DNA from: Martinezella lusitana | GTDB taxonomy: Bacteria; Pseudomonadota; Alphaproteobacteria; Rhizobiales; Rhizobiaceae | Length of the DNA: 64,000 nucleotides | Assembly: GCF_014207095.1 (NCBI RefSeq) | Contig: NZ_JACHBG010000010.1 | Location: 62,001-126,000 of the forward strand | Direction of reading: 5' to 3' | Shown here: in pieces, positions 26,879 through 37,037 of the stretch | Numbering within the stretch: the first letter of the stretch is position 1 | How the letters are laid out: every line of letters starts with the position of its first letter | The notes under the pieces: generated by a model | Seen by the model: only the letters and a program-made list of their open reading frames with translations | What the model was told of the DNA's origin: nothing | Databases searched by the model: none | Position numbers and translations under genes: made by a program

Positions 26879-28749
26879 CGACCAAGATCGATCCGTTTCA
26901 GCTCTACGGCACGCGCGATACGGAAACGTCACCCACAAGATTGACGGCAGGCCTGCTTACCGCGGATTTCAAGGACGGGAACCTGCGGACCATCTGCTAT
27001 GATGGCGCCGAAGTTCTGCGTGCCGTTTCCTATCTGGTTCGCGATCGGGACTGGGGCACATATGCGCCTCGCATCGACGATCTGCGGGTCGATCAGCGTG
27101 AAAACGGGTTTTCCTTAAGCTACATCGCGCGATGCGCGGGACCTTTCGACACAGAGCTGGCGATCGACGTGAGAATTGCTGCCGAAGAGGGCGAAGCGCT
27201 GATCTTTGAAGCGGAAGCACATTCCGCAACCGGGTTCGAAACCAACCGCTGCGGCTTTTGCGTCCTGCATCCGATCATCGGGGTCGCCGGAATGCCGGTG
27301 TCGGTCGAACATGTCGATGGTCGGCGCGAGGACACGCATTTCCCCGACCTTATCGAACCTTGGCAGGCCTTCAAGGACATGCGCGCAATTACACATAGCG
27401 TCTCACCGCATGTCACGGCCGAGTGCCGTATGGAAGGCGATACTTTCGAAATGGAAGACCAGCGCAACTGGTCCGATGCCTCCTATAAGACCTATGTTCG
27501 GCCTCTCGCCTTGCCATGGCCGTATCATATTCCCGCCGGCGAACCGGTGCGGCAACGCGTCGTTCTCACCCTTGGCGACATGCGGCGCTCCACCCGCACG
27601 CCCGCGACCGCCGCCCTTCCGATCACACTGCGCCTGGGAGGCAAGTCCGGTACCATGCCGGCAATCGGGCTTGCGATCACGCCCGAGGAAGCCGAGGCCA
27701 CCCTTGTTGCCCGCGACCGGCTGCGTGAAATAGCACCGCAAGAGCTCTTGTTTCACTTCGATCCCGGTGCAGGTCACGGCATCGATGCCCTCAAGTCGTT
27801 TGCGGCCATTGCAGCAGGTCACACCGGGCGATCGACCGTGGAAATCGCCCTGCCGTGCCGTCTTCCTCCTCTTGCTGAAACGCAGCAGATCGCCACCTTG
27901 ATGCGAGATGCGGGCTTCAAGCCCGATGCCTTGGTGATATCGCCGTCGGTTGACCGGCAATCGACGCCGCCGGGCAGCAAGTGGCCTGAATGCCCGCCTC
28001 TCGAAGAAGTCTATGCAGCCGCTCGCGCCACCTTTGTCGATATGCGTCTTGGCGGCGGCATGCTGAGCTATTTTACCGAGCTCAATCGCAAACGCGTTCC
28101 CGCGGACATGCTTGCATTCATCACCCACTGCACCAATCCGATCGTGCATGCAGCCGACGATCTCAGCGTCATGCAAACGCTGGAAGCACTGCCTTTCATC
28201 ACGCGCTCGGTGCGCGCCATCTACCGCGACAAGCCCTACCGCATCGGCCCTTCGACCATAGCGATGCGACAGAACCCCTATGGCAGCCGGACCATGGACA
28301 ATCCGCGCGGCGGTCGCATCGCCATGGCCAATAGCGATCCACGGCACAATGCGCGTTTCGGCAATGCCTTCGCGCTTGGCTACGCTGCCCGCATCCTCGA
28401 CGCCGGATTGGAATGCCTGACGCTTTCGGCGCTAACGGGGGCCTTCGGGGTGATCGCTGCGGAGGGTGAACCCTCGGCGCCTGGAACGCCACGGCCGCTC
28501 TTTGCTGCGGTCTCCACCCTGTCCCGGCTTGCGGGCCGCAGCTGGCAGGAATGCCTCTCATCCGATCCGACAGCCGTTCTCGCCTTCATTACCGGGACTG
28601 CCGGATTGGCGCGACAACTCCATATGGTCAACATCACCCCTCGCCAGCAGGAAATCGGGCTTGGAGAATTCCGCCTGGTGAAACACCCGGGAGACCGACG
28701 GCTCGCGCTCGAAGCCTATGCCACCGCTTCTGTGGACTTGGCAGGCTGA
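26875..28749 (+). CDS. apnL: D-apionate lactonase
   Basis: A 624-residue soluble protein with no signal peptide, translationally coupled to apsD. Its N-terminal ~220 residues look beta-rich (TICYDGAEVLRAVSYLVRD, HPIIGVAGMPVSVEHVDGRR). The remainder resembles a TIM-barrel-like region ending in a beta domain. Size, sequence character and position agree with ApnL, which opens D-apionolactone to D-apionate. Without it the pathway would rely on spontaneous hydrolysis. It closes the apnO-ABC-apsD-apnL unit. Confidence 0.85.
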   Translation: MTTKIDPFQLYGTRDTETSPTRLTAGLLTADFKDGNLRTICYDGAEVLRAVSYLVRDRDWGTYAPRIDDLRVDQRENGFSLSYIARCAGPFDTELAIDVRIAAEEGEALIFEAEAHSATGFETNRCGFCVLHPIIGVAGMPVSVEHVDGRREDTHFPDLIEPWQAFKDMRAITHSVSPHVTAECRMEGDTFEMEDQRNWSDASYKTYVRPLALPWPYHIPAGEPVRQRVVLTLGDMRRSTRTPATAALPITLRLGGKSGTMPAIGLAITPEEAEATLVARDRLREIAPQELLFHFDPGAGHGIDALKSFAAIAAGHTGRSTVEIALPCRLPPLAETQQIATLMRDAGFKPDALVISPSVDRQSTPPGSKWPECPPLEEVYAAARATFVDMRLGGGMLSYFTELNRKRVPADMLAFITHCTNPIVHAADDLSVMQTLEALPFITRSVRAIYRDKPYRIGPSTIAMRQNPYGSRTMDNPRGGRIAMANSDPRHNARFGNAFALGYAARILDAGLECLTLSALTGAFGVIAAEGEPSAPGTPRPLFAAVSTLSRLAGRSWQECLSSDPTAVLAFITGTAGLARQLHMVNITPRQQEIGLGEFRLVKHPGDRRLALEAYATASVDLAG

Positions 28750-28914
28750 CACTCCGTTCCAGCGCGCTCTGTGCGCTCCCACAGCCGCAAAAGGACGACA
28801 GGCGCCCGTCGAGAAACGGAAGCCGGTCGCCGGCGGCGGGGAGAGCTGGCGAGGGCAAGTTGGTGGCAAGGGATGACTGCGCCTGAGAGTGAGCAACATC
28901 CGAATGCTGATTAT

Positions 28915-28926
28915 CTCATCATACCA
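28915..28926. promoter_or_regulatory. Apiose box 3 upstream of the second sugar transporter
   Basis: CTCATCATACCA is identical to the box before apnO. A TTGACA element at 28928-28933 follows directly, so a bound repressor would cover the -35 region. The downstream binding-protein gene starts at 28989. This ties the glycosidase/CUT1 operon to the apiose regulator. Confidence 0.7.
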
Positions 28927-28988
28927 GTTGACATGTTGATAACTATTTGTCAAAACCGCGATCAGCTTTGCTCAGAGGAGGACGGGAG

Positions 28989-30242
28989 ATGGCTATCAAC
29001 ACCAAATATATGCGTTGGTTCGGTGCTGCAGCGATCGCTGCGGCGGCATTGTCGGCAACCAATGTTGCCGCAGAAGATCTGACGATGTGGACGCTGAACT
29101 TCGACAATGGCGCCGCAAACGGCGCGTTGAAGAAGGTCGCGAAAGACTTCGAGGCGGCCAATCCCGGCACCCACGTCGAAATCGTCCAGCGTGGCGTCGA
29201 CGAGCATAAGACCGCACTTCGCGTGGCGGCAGGTTCCAGCAAGGGCCCGGACATCTATTTCAGCTGGGCGGGCCTCGGCCTCGGCGGCGAATATGTGAAA
29301 GCGGGCCTATCGCTGCCGCTCGACAAATACTACACCCAATATAAGTGGGCCGATGAGCTGCTTCCATCTGCAGCGGCCTTTGCCGACCTTTACCCGGGCG
29401 GCAAGCATGGCGTCCCCTTCACCTTCAAGGGCGAGGCGATCTACTACAACAAGAAGCTCTTCCAGAAGGCCGGCATCGCCCAGGAACCGAAGACTTATGA
29501 GGAGCTGCTTGCGGCGGCCGACAAGCTCAAGACGGCGGGCATTCCGGCCTTCACCTTTGGCGGCTCGGTCAACTGGCACGTCATGCGCCTGATGGACGTG
29601 CTGCTCGAAACCAAATGCGGCGCAGACAAGCATGACGCGCTGATGGCCATGAAGGCCGACTGGACGAAGGAAGCCTGTGCAACCGACGCCTTTACCGAAT
29701 TTGCCAAGTGGACGAAGGACTATACGCTGAAGCCGTTCATGGGCATCAGCAATCAGCAGTCTTACACACTGTTCGTCGCCGGCCGTGCTGCAATGATGCT
29801 CGAAGGCGACTGGCTGGTCAGCCAGCTGAGTGGCAGCAAGGCCAACCTCGACGACTACGGCGTTATACCCTTCCCGACGAATACGAACCGCCTTTATGGC
29901 TTCGCCGAATACAATTACGTCAGCACCAAGAGCAAGAACCCCGATCTTGCCGCCAAATTCCTCGACTATTTCCTGTCGACCAAGGTGCAGCAGGATCTCG
30001 TCGGCCAGATCAGCTCGATCTCGGTCAACAAGAATGTGCAGTATAAGGACCAGAAGCCGCTCGAGGCGAAATGGCTTGAGATCTTCAAGACCTACGGCAA
30101 GGTCTACATGAATGGCGACCAGGCCTTCCCGCTTGACGTCACCACCGAATACTTCCGGGTGATCAACGACGTCGCTTCCGGCAACATTCAGCCGGCCGAT
30201 GCTGTCAAGCAACTGCAGAGCTTCATCTCCGGTCGCACCTGA
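28989..30242 (+). CDS. ABC extracellular solute-binding protein, family 1 (CUT1)
   Basis: A 417-residue periplasmic protein. The signal peptide is MAINTKYMRWFGAAAIAAAA with cleavage after VAA. The mature start DLTMWTLNFDNGAANGALKK and the segment YTLFVAGRAAMMLEGDWLVS are typical of family 1 (maltose/oligosaccharide) binding proteins. GAGGAGG precedes ATG 28989. CUT1 systems often carry di- and oligosaccharides, unlike the CUT2 importer upstream. An apiose-containing glycoside is the proposed ligand. Confidence 0.87.
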   Translation: MAINTKYMRWFGAAAIAAAALSATNVAAEDLTMWTLNFDNGAANGALKKVAKDFEAANPGTHVEIVQRGVDEHKTALRVAAGSSKGPDIYFSWAGLGLGGEYVKAGLSLPLDKYYTQYKWADELLPSAAAFADLYPGGKHGVPFTFKGEAIYYNKKLFQKAGIAQEPKTYEELLAAADKLKTAGIPAFTFGGSVNWHVMRLMDVLLETKCGADKHDALMAMKADWTKEACATDAFTEFAKWTKDYTLKPFMGISNQQSYTLFVAGRAAMMLEGDWLVSQLSGSKANLDDYGVIPFPTNTNRLYGFAEYNYVSTKSKNPDLAAKFLDYFLSTKVQQDLVGQISSISVNKNVQYKDQKPLEAKWLEIFKTYGKVYMNGDQAFPLDVTTEYFRVINDVASGNIQPADAVKQLQSFISGRT

Positions 30243-30338
30243 TCGATCGAGGGAGGCCGCCACTCCGATTGCCAATCGCGGCAGACGGCTTCCCTCACCC
30301 TCATGCCCAAGCGTCTCTTGCCGCCGGGAGCAACCAGA

Positions 30339-31238
30339 ATGTCATTGCGCAACAGAACCCAGGATCCCCGCGTTCAGGCAGTAATATTGCTTGCGCCGGC
30401 CATGCTGATCTACGCGATTTTCGCGCTTTATCCGATGCTGAACGTGGTGGTGCTGAGCTTCCAGAAATGGAACGGCCTCGATCCGCAGCGACCGTTCGTC
30501 GGCCTGGCGAACTACCAATATGTCTTCACACAAGACCCCGTCTTCTGGGTCGCGTTCCGTAACACCGTGATCTGGACGATCATGTGTGTGATCTTTCCGC
30601 CCATGGTCGGCCTGTTGCTGGCCCTCAGCCTCAATCAGAAACTCTTTGCCCGCAATACTTTCCGCGCCATCTTCTATCTGCCTGTCATCATCGCGCCGAT
30701 CGCGGTCGCGACGATGTGGAAGTGGATGTACGATCCATTCTTCGGTCTCTTCACCGAAATCCTGACGTCGATGGGCCTGCAGGATTGGATCCAGGACTGG
30801 CTCGGCAACAAGGATATCGCGCTTTATTCCGTCTTCGTCGCCTACCTCTGGCAGTCCGTCGGCTTCTCCATGGTTCTGTTTCTTGCCGGTCTGCAGAATG
30901 TCTCGCAAACGCTGGTCGAGGCAGCGCGCATCGACGGCGCAGGGCGCTTCAACATCTTCCGCTATGTGACGCTGCCTGCCCTGCGCACGACCTTGACCAT
31001 CGTGCTGGTGCTCTCGGTCATCTCCTCGCTGAAGGCCTTCGATATCGTCTACGGCCTGACCGGTGGTGGCCCGGCGCAATCCACCCAGATGCTGGCACTC
31101 TGGGCGTTCACTCAAGCCATGCAGATCTTCGATTTCGGCCGCGGTGCTGCGATCTCGGTCGTGCTTTTGCTGATCACCATCGTCGTCGTCATTCCCTACC
31201 TGCGCTGGACGCAGAAGCACGAAGAGGCCGAACAATGA
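30339..31238 (+). CDS. ABC sugar permease, MalF type
   Basis: A 299-residue permease with six predicted helices. ATG 30339 is preceded by GGGAG. The coupling loop is EAARIDGAGRFNIFR. It overlaps the next permease by four bases. Partner of the family 1 binding protein at 28989. Confidence 0.9.
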   Translation: MSLRNRTQDPRVQAVILLAPAMLIYAIFALYPMLNVVVLSFQKWNGLDPQRPFVGLANYQYVFTQDPVFWVAFRNTVIWTIMCVIFPPMVGLLLALSLNQKLFARNTFRAIFYLPVIIAPIAVATMWKWMYDPFFGLFTEILTSMGLQDWIQDWLGNKDIALYSVFVAYLWQSVGFSMVLFLAGLQNVSQTLVEAARIDGAGRFNIFRYVTLPALRTTLTIVLVLSVISSLKAFDIVYGLTGGGPAQSTQMLALWAFTQAMQIFDFGRGAAISVVLLLITIVVVIPYLRWTQKHEEAEQ

Positions 31239-32122
31239 CGGCAGCATCGGCAACATCAATGCCAGACAGCTTCGAGACCATCATCCCGGCGAAGCGCAAG
31301 CGCGATCCTGTCTTGATCGGCCTATGGATCGCGCTTCTCGTCGTCGCCGCCATCTGGCTCGCGCCCTTCGTGTTCATCGTCTTTACCTCGTTGAAGACCC
31401 AGGCCGACGTGACGTCGACTGGCGCGTTCATGCCGCCGCTCGAGCCGGCCTTTGACAACTATTCAAGCGCCTGGGGGCGCGGCAATTTCGCAAGCGCCTT
31501 CTTAAACAGCGCGATCATTACCGTGATCAAAGTGCCGATCGGGCTCCTTCTCTCGGCAATGGCGGCCTATGCGCTTGCCAAGATCCGCCTGAAGTTCAAC
31601 AAGCTGCTGCTGCTCGCAATCGTCTTCGGCACCATGATCCCCTTTCAGGTGATGCTGGCGCCGCTGTTTACGCTGGTCAACTCGCTCGGGCTGATCGACA
31701 CCTATCCCGGCGTGATCCTGCCTTACATTGCCTTCGGCGTGCCCTACCAGGTCTTCATCCTGCACGGGTTCTTCAGAGGCATTCCGAAGGAATTGTCGGA
31801 AGCAGCCCTGATCGATGGCGCAAGCCACTTCACCATCTTTCGGCGGATATTCCTGCCCGTCTGCCTGCCGGTCCTTGCCGCATTGTTGATCCTCGATTTC
31901 GTCTCCACCTGGAACGAATTCGCAATGGCGCTCGTGCTTCTGCAGGACCAGCACATGTGGACACTGCCGCTCGGGCTGATGTCCTTCCAGGGCCAGTTTT
32001 CCAATGATTACGGCCAGTTGAACGCGGCAATCGTCATGACCGTGCTGCCGGCCACCATCGTCTATCTGATCTTCCAGCGCTACTTCGTCTCCGGCCTCAC
32101 CTCCGGCGCGGTCAAGGGCTGA
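31235..32122 (+). CDS. ABC sugar permease, MalG type
   Basis: A 295-residue permease starting MTAASATSMPDSFETIIPAK; the first membrane helix is LIGLWIALLVVAAIWLAPF. The EAA loop reads EAALIDGASHFTIFRR. Translationally coupled to the MalF-type gene and followed after 38 bp by the glycosidase gene. Confidence 0.9.
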   Translation: MTAASATSMPDSFETIIPAKRKRDPVLIGLWIALLVVAAIWLAPFVFIVFTSLKTQADVTSTGAFMPPLEPAFDNYSSAWGRGNFASAFLNSAIITVIKVPIGLLLSAMAAYALAKIRLKFNKLLLLAIVFGTMIPFQVMLAPLFTLVNSLGLIDTYPGVILPYIAFGVPYQVFILHGFFRGIPKELSEAALIDGASHFTIFRRIFLPVCLPVLAALLILDFVSTWNEFAMALVLLQDQHMWTLPLGLMSFQGQFSNDYGQLNAAIVMTVLPATIVYLIFQRYFVSGLTSGAVKG

Positions 32123-32160
32123 GCGGTCGCACCATCCATATATCTTCCGAGGAGAATTTC

Positions 32161-33675
32161 ATGTCCAACGCGTCCGTCGAAAAATGGGGTGTCTTCGAAG
32201 CGGCCTTCAATGGCCCTTCCAGTGGCAATCCCTATCTCGATGTAGCATTCGATGCCGTTTTCAGCCAGAACAGCCGCGAGGTTCGCGTGCCCGGCTTTTA
32301 CGATGGCGATGGCGTCTATCGCGTTCGATTCATGCCCGACAATGAAGGCGAATGGTCGTTCCGCACACGCTCGACGACATCGGAACTCGACGGCAAGACC
32401 GGCTCCTTCGTCGCGACCAAGCCATCGACGAGCAACCATGGCCCCGTGCACGTCCACAACAAGTTCCACTTCGCCTATGCCGACGGCAAGCCGTTCCTGT
32501 CGTTCGGCACCACCTGCTATGCCTGGACACACCAGCCACTCGACATGCAGGCCCAGACGCTCGAAACGCTGAAGACGTCGCGCTTTAACAAGATCCGCAT
32601 GGGCGTCTTCCCCAAGGACTATCCCTATAACGTCAACGAGCCGCTTTACGCCTGCTTCGAAAAAGACGCAGACGGCAATGAAGACTTCGATCGTCCGAAC
32701 CCAGTCCTCTTCCGCCATTTCGAGAGCCAGGTCGCGGCGCTCTGCGATCTCGGCATCGAGGCCGATATCATCATGTTCCACCCCTACGATCGCTGGGGCT
32801 ACGCCGACATGTCGGCCGAACAGGATTTCCGCTATGTCGCCTATCTCGCTGCACGCCTTGCCGCCTATCGCAACGTCTGGTGGGCGCTTGCCAACGAGTA
32901 TGACTTCCTGCTCGACACCAAGCCGCTGCAGCAGTGGGACCGCTATTTCCACATTCTCGAAGAGAACGATCCTTACGGCCACCTGAAGTCGATCCACAAT
33001 GGTGAGCCGACGATGAACTTCGATCATCGCAAGCCCTGGGTCACCCATACCTGCATTCAGAACTGGGACGTGAAGCGCACGCAGGAATGGCGTGACGCCT
33101 ATGGCAAGCCCGTCGTCAACGACGAGCCGGAATATGAAGGCAACATCATCCAGTCCTGGGGCAACTTGACGGCCGAGGAACTGGTGCATCGTTTCTGGAT
33201 CACGGTAACACGCGGCGGCTATGCCGGGCACGGCGAAACCTACTCGCATCCGCAAGACCTCATCTGGTGGGCGAAGGGCGGCGAACTGCGTGGCGAGGCC
33301 TGGAAGCGCATCGGCTTCCTGCGCGATCTCCTCGAGCAGGATGTCGTCAACGGCCTCGAGCCGATGGCTTCTTTCGGCGAATGGCCGTGGACCCGCGTCT
33401 CCGGCGCGCATGACGGGGATGTCAGCTACATATATCTCGGCGAACATCAGCCCGTCATCTGGTCAACCGGATTGCCGAAGGATGGAACCAACTATGATGT
33501 CGATGTCATCGACACATGGGAGATGACGATTACGCCGGCAAGGAAGGTGGACGCACCGATCCCGCATCCGACGCGCCATGGCGCCATCGTGCGCGGCGGC
33601 AAAGCGGATGCCGCTTTCGGTGTTGAACTACCAGGCAAGCCATACCAGGCGCTTCGCATCCGCAAGAAGCACTGA
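32161..33675 (+). CDS. Cytoplasmic glycoside hydrolase, DUF5060 + GH-A barrel (apiosidase candidate)
   Basis: A 504-residue protein without a signal peptide. Residues ~5-90 look like the DUF5060 beta domain (VRVPGFYDGDGVYRVRFMPD). Residues ~95-420 are a TIM barrel of the DUF4038/GH140-like kind (FLSFGTTCYAWTHQ). ANEYD places a clan GH-A acid/base at E246; NDEPEYEG places the nucleophile among E322, E324 and E326. A C-terminal beta domain (DUF5605-like) ends the protein. GH140 includes an apiosidase for rhamnogalacturonan II, so release of apiose from an imported glycoside is a reasonable inference from sequence and operon. Another glycosidase specificity remains possible. Confidence 0.75.
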   Translation: MSNASVEKWGVFEAAFNGPSSGNPYLDVAFDAVFSQNSREVRVPGFYDGDGVYRVRFMPDNEGEWSFRTRSTTSELDGKTGSFVATKPSTSNHGPVHVHNKFHFAYADGKPFLSFGTTCYAWTHQPLDMQAQTLETLKTSRFNKIRMGVFPKDYPYNVNEPLYACFEKDADGNEDFDRPNPVLFRHFESQVAALCDLGIEADIIMFHPYDRWGYADMSAEQDFRYVAYLAARLAAYRNVWWALANEYDFLLDTKPLQQWDRYFHILEENDPYGHLKSIHNGEPTMNFDHRKPWVTHTCIQNWDVKRTQEWRDAYGKPVVNDEPEYEGNIIQSWGNLTAEELVHRFWITVTRGGYAGHGETYSHPQDLIWWAKGGELRGEAWKRIGFLRDLLEQDVVNGLEPMASFGEWPWTRVSGAHDGDVSYIYLGEHQPVIWSTGLPKDGTNYDVDVIDTWEMTITPARKVDAPIPHPTRHGAIVRGGKADAAFGVELPGKPYQALRIRKKH

Positions 33676-33698
33676 TCGGTCCAGAAGGGAAGAATGTC

Positions 33699-34766
<1,068 letters not shown>

Positions 34767-34998
34767 TGTCCGCCCACCTTGCAGCAATTGTTCTGCCTGT
34801 TGGATGTCTGTCAGGTCGCATCGATTAAATCGCGTGCGCGGCGCAAGGACTGCTCCGCGCTGCTCACGGGCCTAGGTAGACAGGGCGGCCCCCGCAGCAA
34901 AGCCAAATCAGATCGGCTGTAATCGCAGCAGGAAAGCAAGGGCGCCTGTACTATTCCAGTTCAGAGTGCTTGCTTCGGCTTCAGATCTGAAACGTTCG

Positions 34999-35946
34999 TC
35001 AGGAAGCTCCCGATTTTCCAAAGCGGGCTTTGATCGCTTCCCGGCTTATATCGAAAAGCACCCGACTGGCCGGGGCCATTCCCAAGAAGTGGATGCAGAC
35101 GTGAATCATGCCCGACAGTCGGCGCAGTTGAGTGGCGACGCCTGCCTCGCAGAGCCTGCGAGCATACTGCTCGCCTTCATCCCGTAGCGGATCGAACTCG
35201 GCAGTCAGAATCGTCGCCGATGGTAAGCCGGCTAAATTCTGACTGCGCAAGGGCGATGCATATGGGCTGCCACCATCGGCGATGTCGGCAAGGTAGTATG
35301 ACCAGCACGCCTTCATTGCCGCACGCGTGAGCATATGACCGGTGTCGAACGCCTCGTAGGACTCCGTCTCGAACCCAAAATTGGTGACGGGATAAAAAAG
35401 GAGCTGGTGGACGATGTTCGGTCCATTCCGGTCGCGCGCCATTGACGCCGCAGCGGCAGCGAGATTGCCTCCAGCGCTGTCGCCGGCAACGATCAATCGG
35501 CTTGGATCGCCGCCTATCCTTTGCGCATTGGCGGCAACCCAGCTCACGGCGGCATAATAATCCTCGAGCGGAGTCGGAAACTTGAACTCCGGCGCGAGCC
35601 GGTAGTCCACGGAGGCGACAACGCATCCCGTGGCATTGGCCAGTGAACGGCAGGGATTGTCGTAGTCGTCGAGTGTACAACGAAACCAGCCGCCCCCATG
35701 CGCGAAAACGATCACAGGTGCGGGATCGGACAGTGGTATGATCGGCCTATAAATCCTGACGAGAATGGCCGCACCATCGACCGTCGACACACTGAATGTG
35801 TTGATCTGCGCGACCTGCTCAGTAGGTCCTTGGAGCTGAACAAGTCCTTTGGACGCAGCCCGTGCCTCTTCGAGCGACAGACTTTCTAGCGGCGGAGCGG
35901 ATGCGGTCCGTTTCAAAAAGGCAGCAATATCGGGATCGAGTGTCAT
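34999..35946 (-). CDS. Alpha/beta hydrolase, HSL/acetyl-esterase family
   Basis: A 315-residue esterase. The oxyanion motif HGGG is at 83-86, the nucleophile S157 lies in GDSAGG, the acid is probably in TAEFDPLRDEG, and the His in GMIHVCIHF. It hydrolyses short acyl esters in the cytoplasm. Its ATG overlaps the stop of a small deleted aldo/keto reductase gene, so both are read from one leftward message controlled by the TetR palindromes at 36219-36260. Confidence 0.88.
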   Translation of the reverse strand: MTLDPDIAAFLKRTASAPPLESLSLEEARAASKGLVQLQGPTEQVAQINTFSVSTVDGAAILVRIYRPIIPLSDPAPVIVFAHGGGWFRCTLDDYDNPCRSLANATGCVVASVDYRLAPEFKFPTPLEDYYAAVSWVAANAQRIGGDPSRLIVAGDSAGGNLAAAAASMARDRNGPNIVHQLLFYPVTNFGFETESYEAFDTGHMLTRAAMKACWSYYLADIADGGSPYASPLRSQNLAGLPSATILTAEFDPLRDEGEQYARRLCEAGVATQLRRLSGMIHVCIHFLGMAPASRVLFDISREAIKARFGKSGAS

Positions 35947-36203
35947 CGTCTTTTCTTTCTCCCGGCAAATGAGGTCGGGGATGTCGGCAAAGCGTTGTGG
36001 CCGGCGTCAAGGCTGAAATCGAATAGGCCGAGGTTTTGTGTCAGCGGTCCGAGGTCCGCCGATTTCGGGATAGCAATCAGGCCGTTTTTCAGATGCCGGC
36101 GAAGCACGCTCTGCGCTGAAAGTCCGCCGACCGCCGCAAACGGTTCACAACCTTGCTTGCAGCGATCATCTGAGGGGAGCTTGGTGGCAATTGCCCCTGA
36201 CAT
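35943..36203 (-). pseudogene. Internally deleted aldo/keto reductase remnant
   Basis: An 86-residue frame from ATG 36203 with AGGAG eight bases upstream. The first residues (MSGAIATKLPS) resemble an aldo/keto reductase start; the rest (VLRRHLKNGLIAIPKSADL, LTQNLGLFDFSLD) is the family's C-terminus, with the NADPH-binding IPKS. About 200 residues between are gone. It keeps its start signal and is coupled to the esterase gene, perhaps now serving as a translated leader. Confidence 0.65.
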
Positions 36204-36218
36204 CGTGTATCTCCTATG

Positions 36219-36260
36219 CACTGCACAGTGCAGTGCCAAATTACACTGCACAGTGCAGTG
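36219..36260. promoter_or_regulatory. Twin 17-bp palindromes, TetR operator
   Basis: CACTGCACAGTGCAGTG, a perfect palindrome around a central base, occurs at 36219-36235 and again, unchanged, at 36244-36260. Their centres are 25 bp apart. They lie between the leftward aldo/keto reductase-esterase genes and the rightward TetR gene. Confidence 0.8.
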
Positions 36261-36282
36261 CAGTCAACAGGAGAAGATTGCC

Positions 36283-36939
36283 TTGGCAGATCCGCGTTCT
36301 GTGAAGACCGTTTCCCCGACCAAGACCGCCACTCGTGCGGCGATGCCCAAGCGGGACGCGATTCTGGAAGCAGCGATGCGTGTGTTCCTCGCTCACGGTT
36401 ATGAGGGCGCGAGCATGGACCTTGTGGCCAAGGAGTCCGGCGCCGCCAGGCGAACGGTCTACAATCAGTTTGAGAGCAAGGAGGCGTTGTTTTCGGCGGC
36501 CGTCGAGCGTGTTTGGCGGGACTTTCCGGTGGTTGAGATTGCCGCCGACGTGGAGGCATTGCGCGATCCCGCCATCGGTCTCCGCCGGCTCGGCAAGGCT
36601 GTGGTCGATTTCTGGGAGCCTCCCGTTGCGGTCGCATTCCTTCGCATGGTCATCAGTGAGGGTGCGCGCTTTCCTGACCTGCCGCGCAATTTCTTCGAGG
36701 CAGGGAAAGCGCCGGCCATGCGTGCTCTTATCAGCTATCTGAAACAGATCCACGAGCACGGGGCGCTCGACATCCCCGATGCGGAGCTTGCCGCACGTCA
36801 GTTTCTCGGCCTGCTCAACGAGCCCTTGCTTTGGCTGCGTGTGGTAGGCGTTGGAGAACCGCCCTCTAAAGCCGAACGCCAGCGCGTCGTCGAGGAAGCC
36901 GTCATGATGATGATGGCGCGATATAGCTCAAGCGGTTGA
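36283..36939 (+). CDS. TetR-family regulator
   Basis: A 218-residue TetR protein. The HTH (ILEAAMRVFLAHGYEGASMD, RTVYNQFESKEALF) is followed by a ligand domain similar to the TetR_C_7/AefR-like type. TTG 36283 has AGGAG nine bases upstream; GTG 36301 is a weaker option. It is divergent from the esterase operon across the twin palindromes and probably represses it and itself. Confidence 0.85.
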   Translation: MADPRSVKTVSPTKTATRAAMPKRDAILEAAMRVFLAHGYEGASMDLVAKESGAARRTVYNQFESKEALFSAAVERVWRDFPVVEIAADVEALRDPAIGLRRLGKAVVDFWEPPVAVAFLRMVISEGARFPDLPRNFFEAGKAPAMRALISYLKQIHEHGALDIPDAELAARQFLGLLNEPLLWLRVVGVGEPPSKAERQRVVEEAVMMMMARYSSSG

Positions 36940-37037
36940 GCCTGATCAGAGTCCCGGTCCCCTCTGCCACCCGGATAGAGCTGGCTCGGTTTGTCTGAAC
37001 AGTTTCGGGCGTTTCGCTAAGTGGATTTCCGCCTCGA

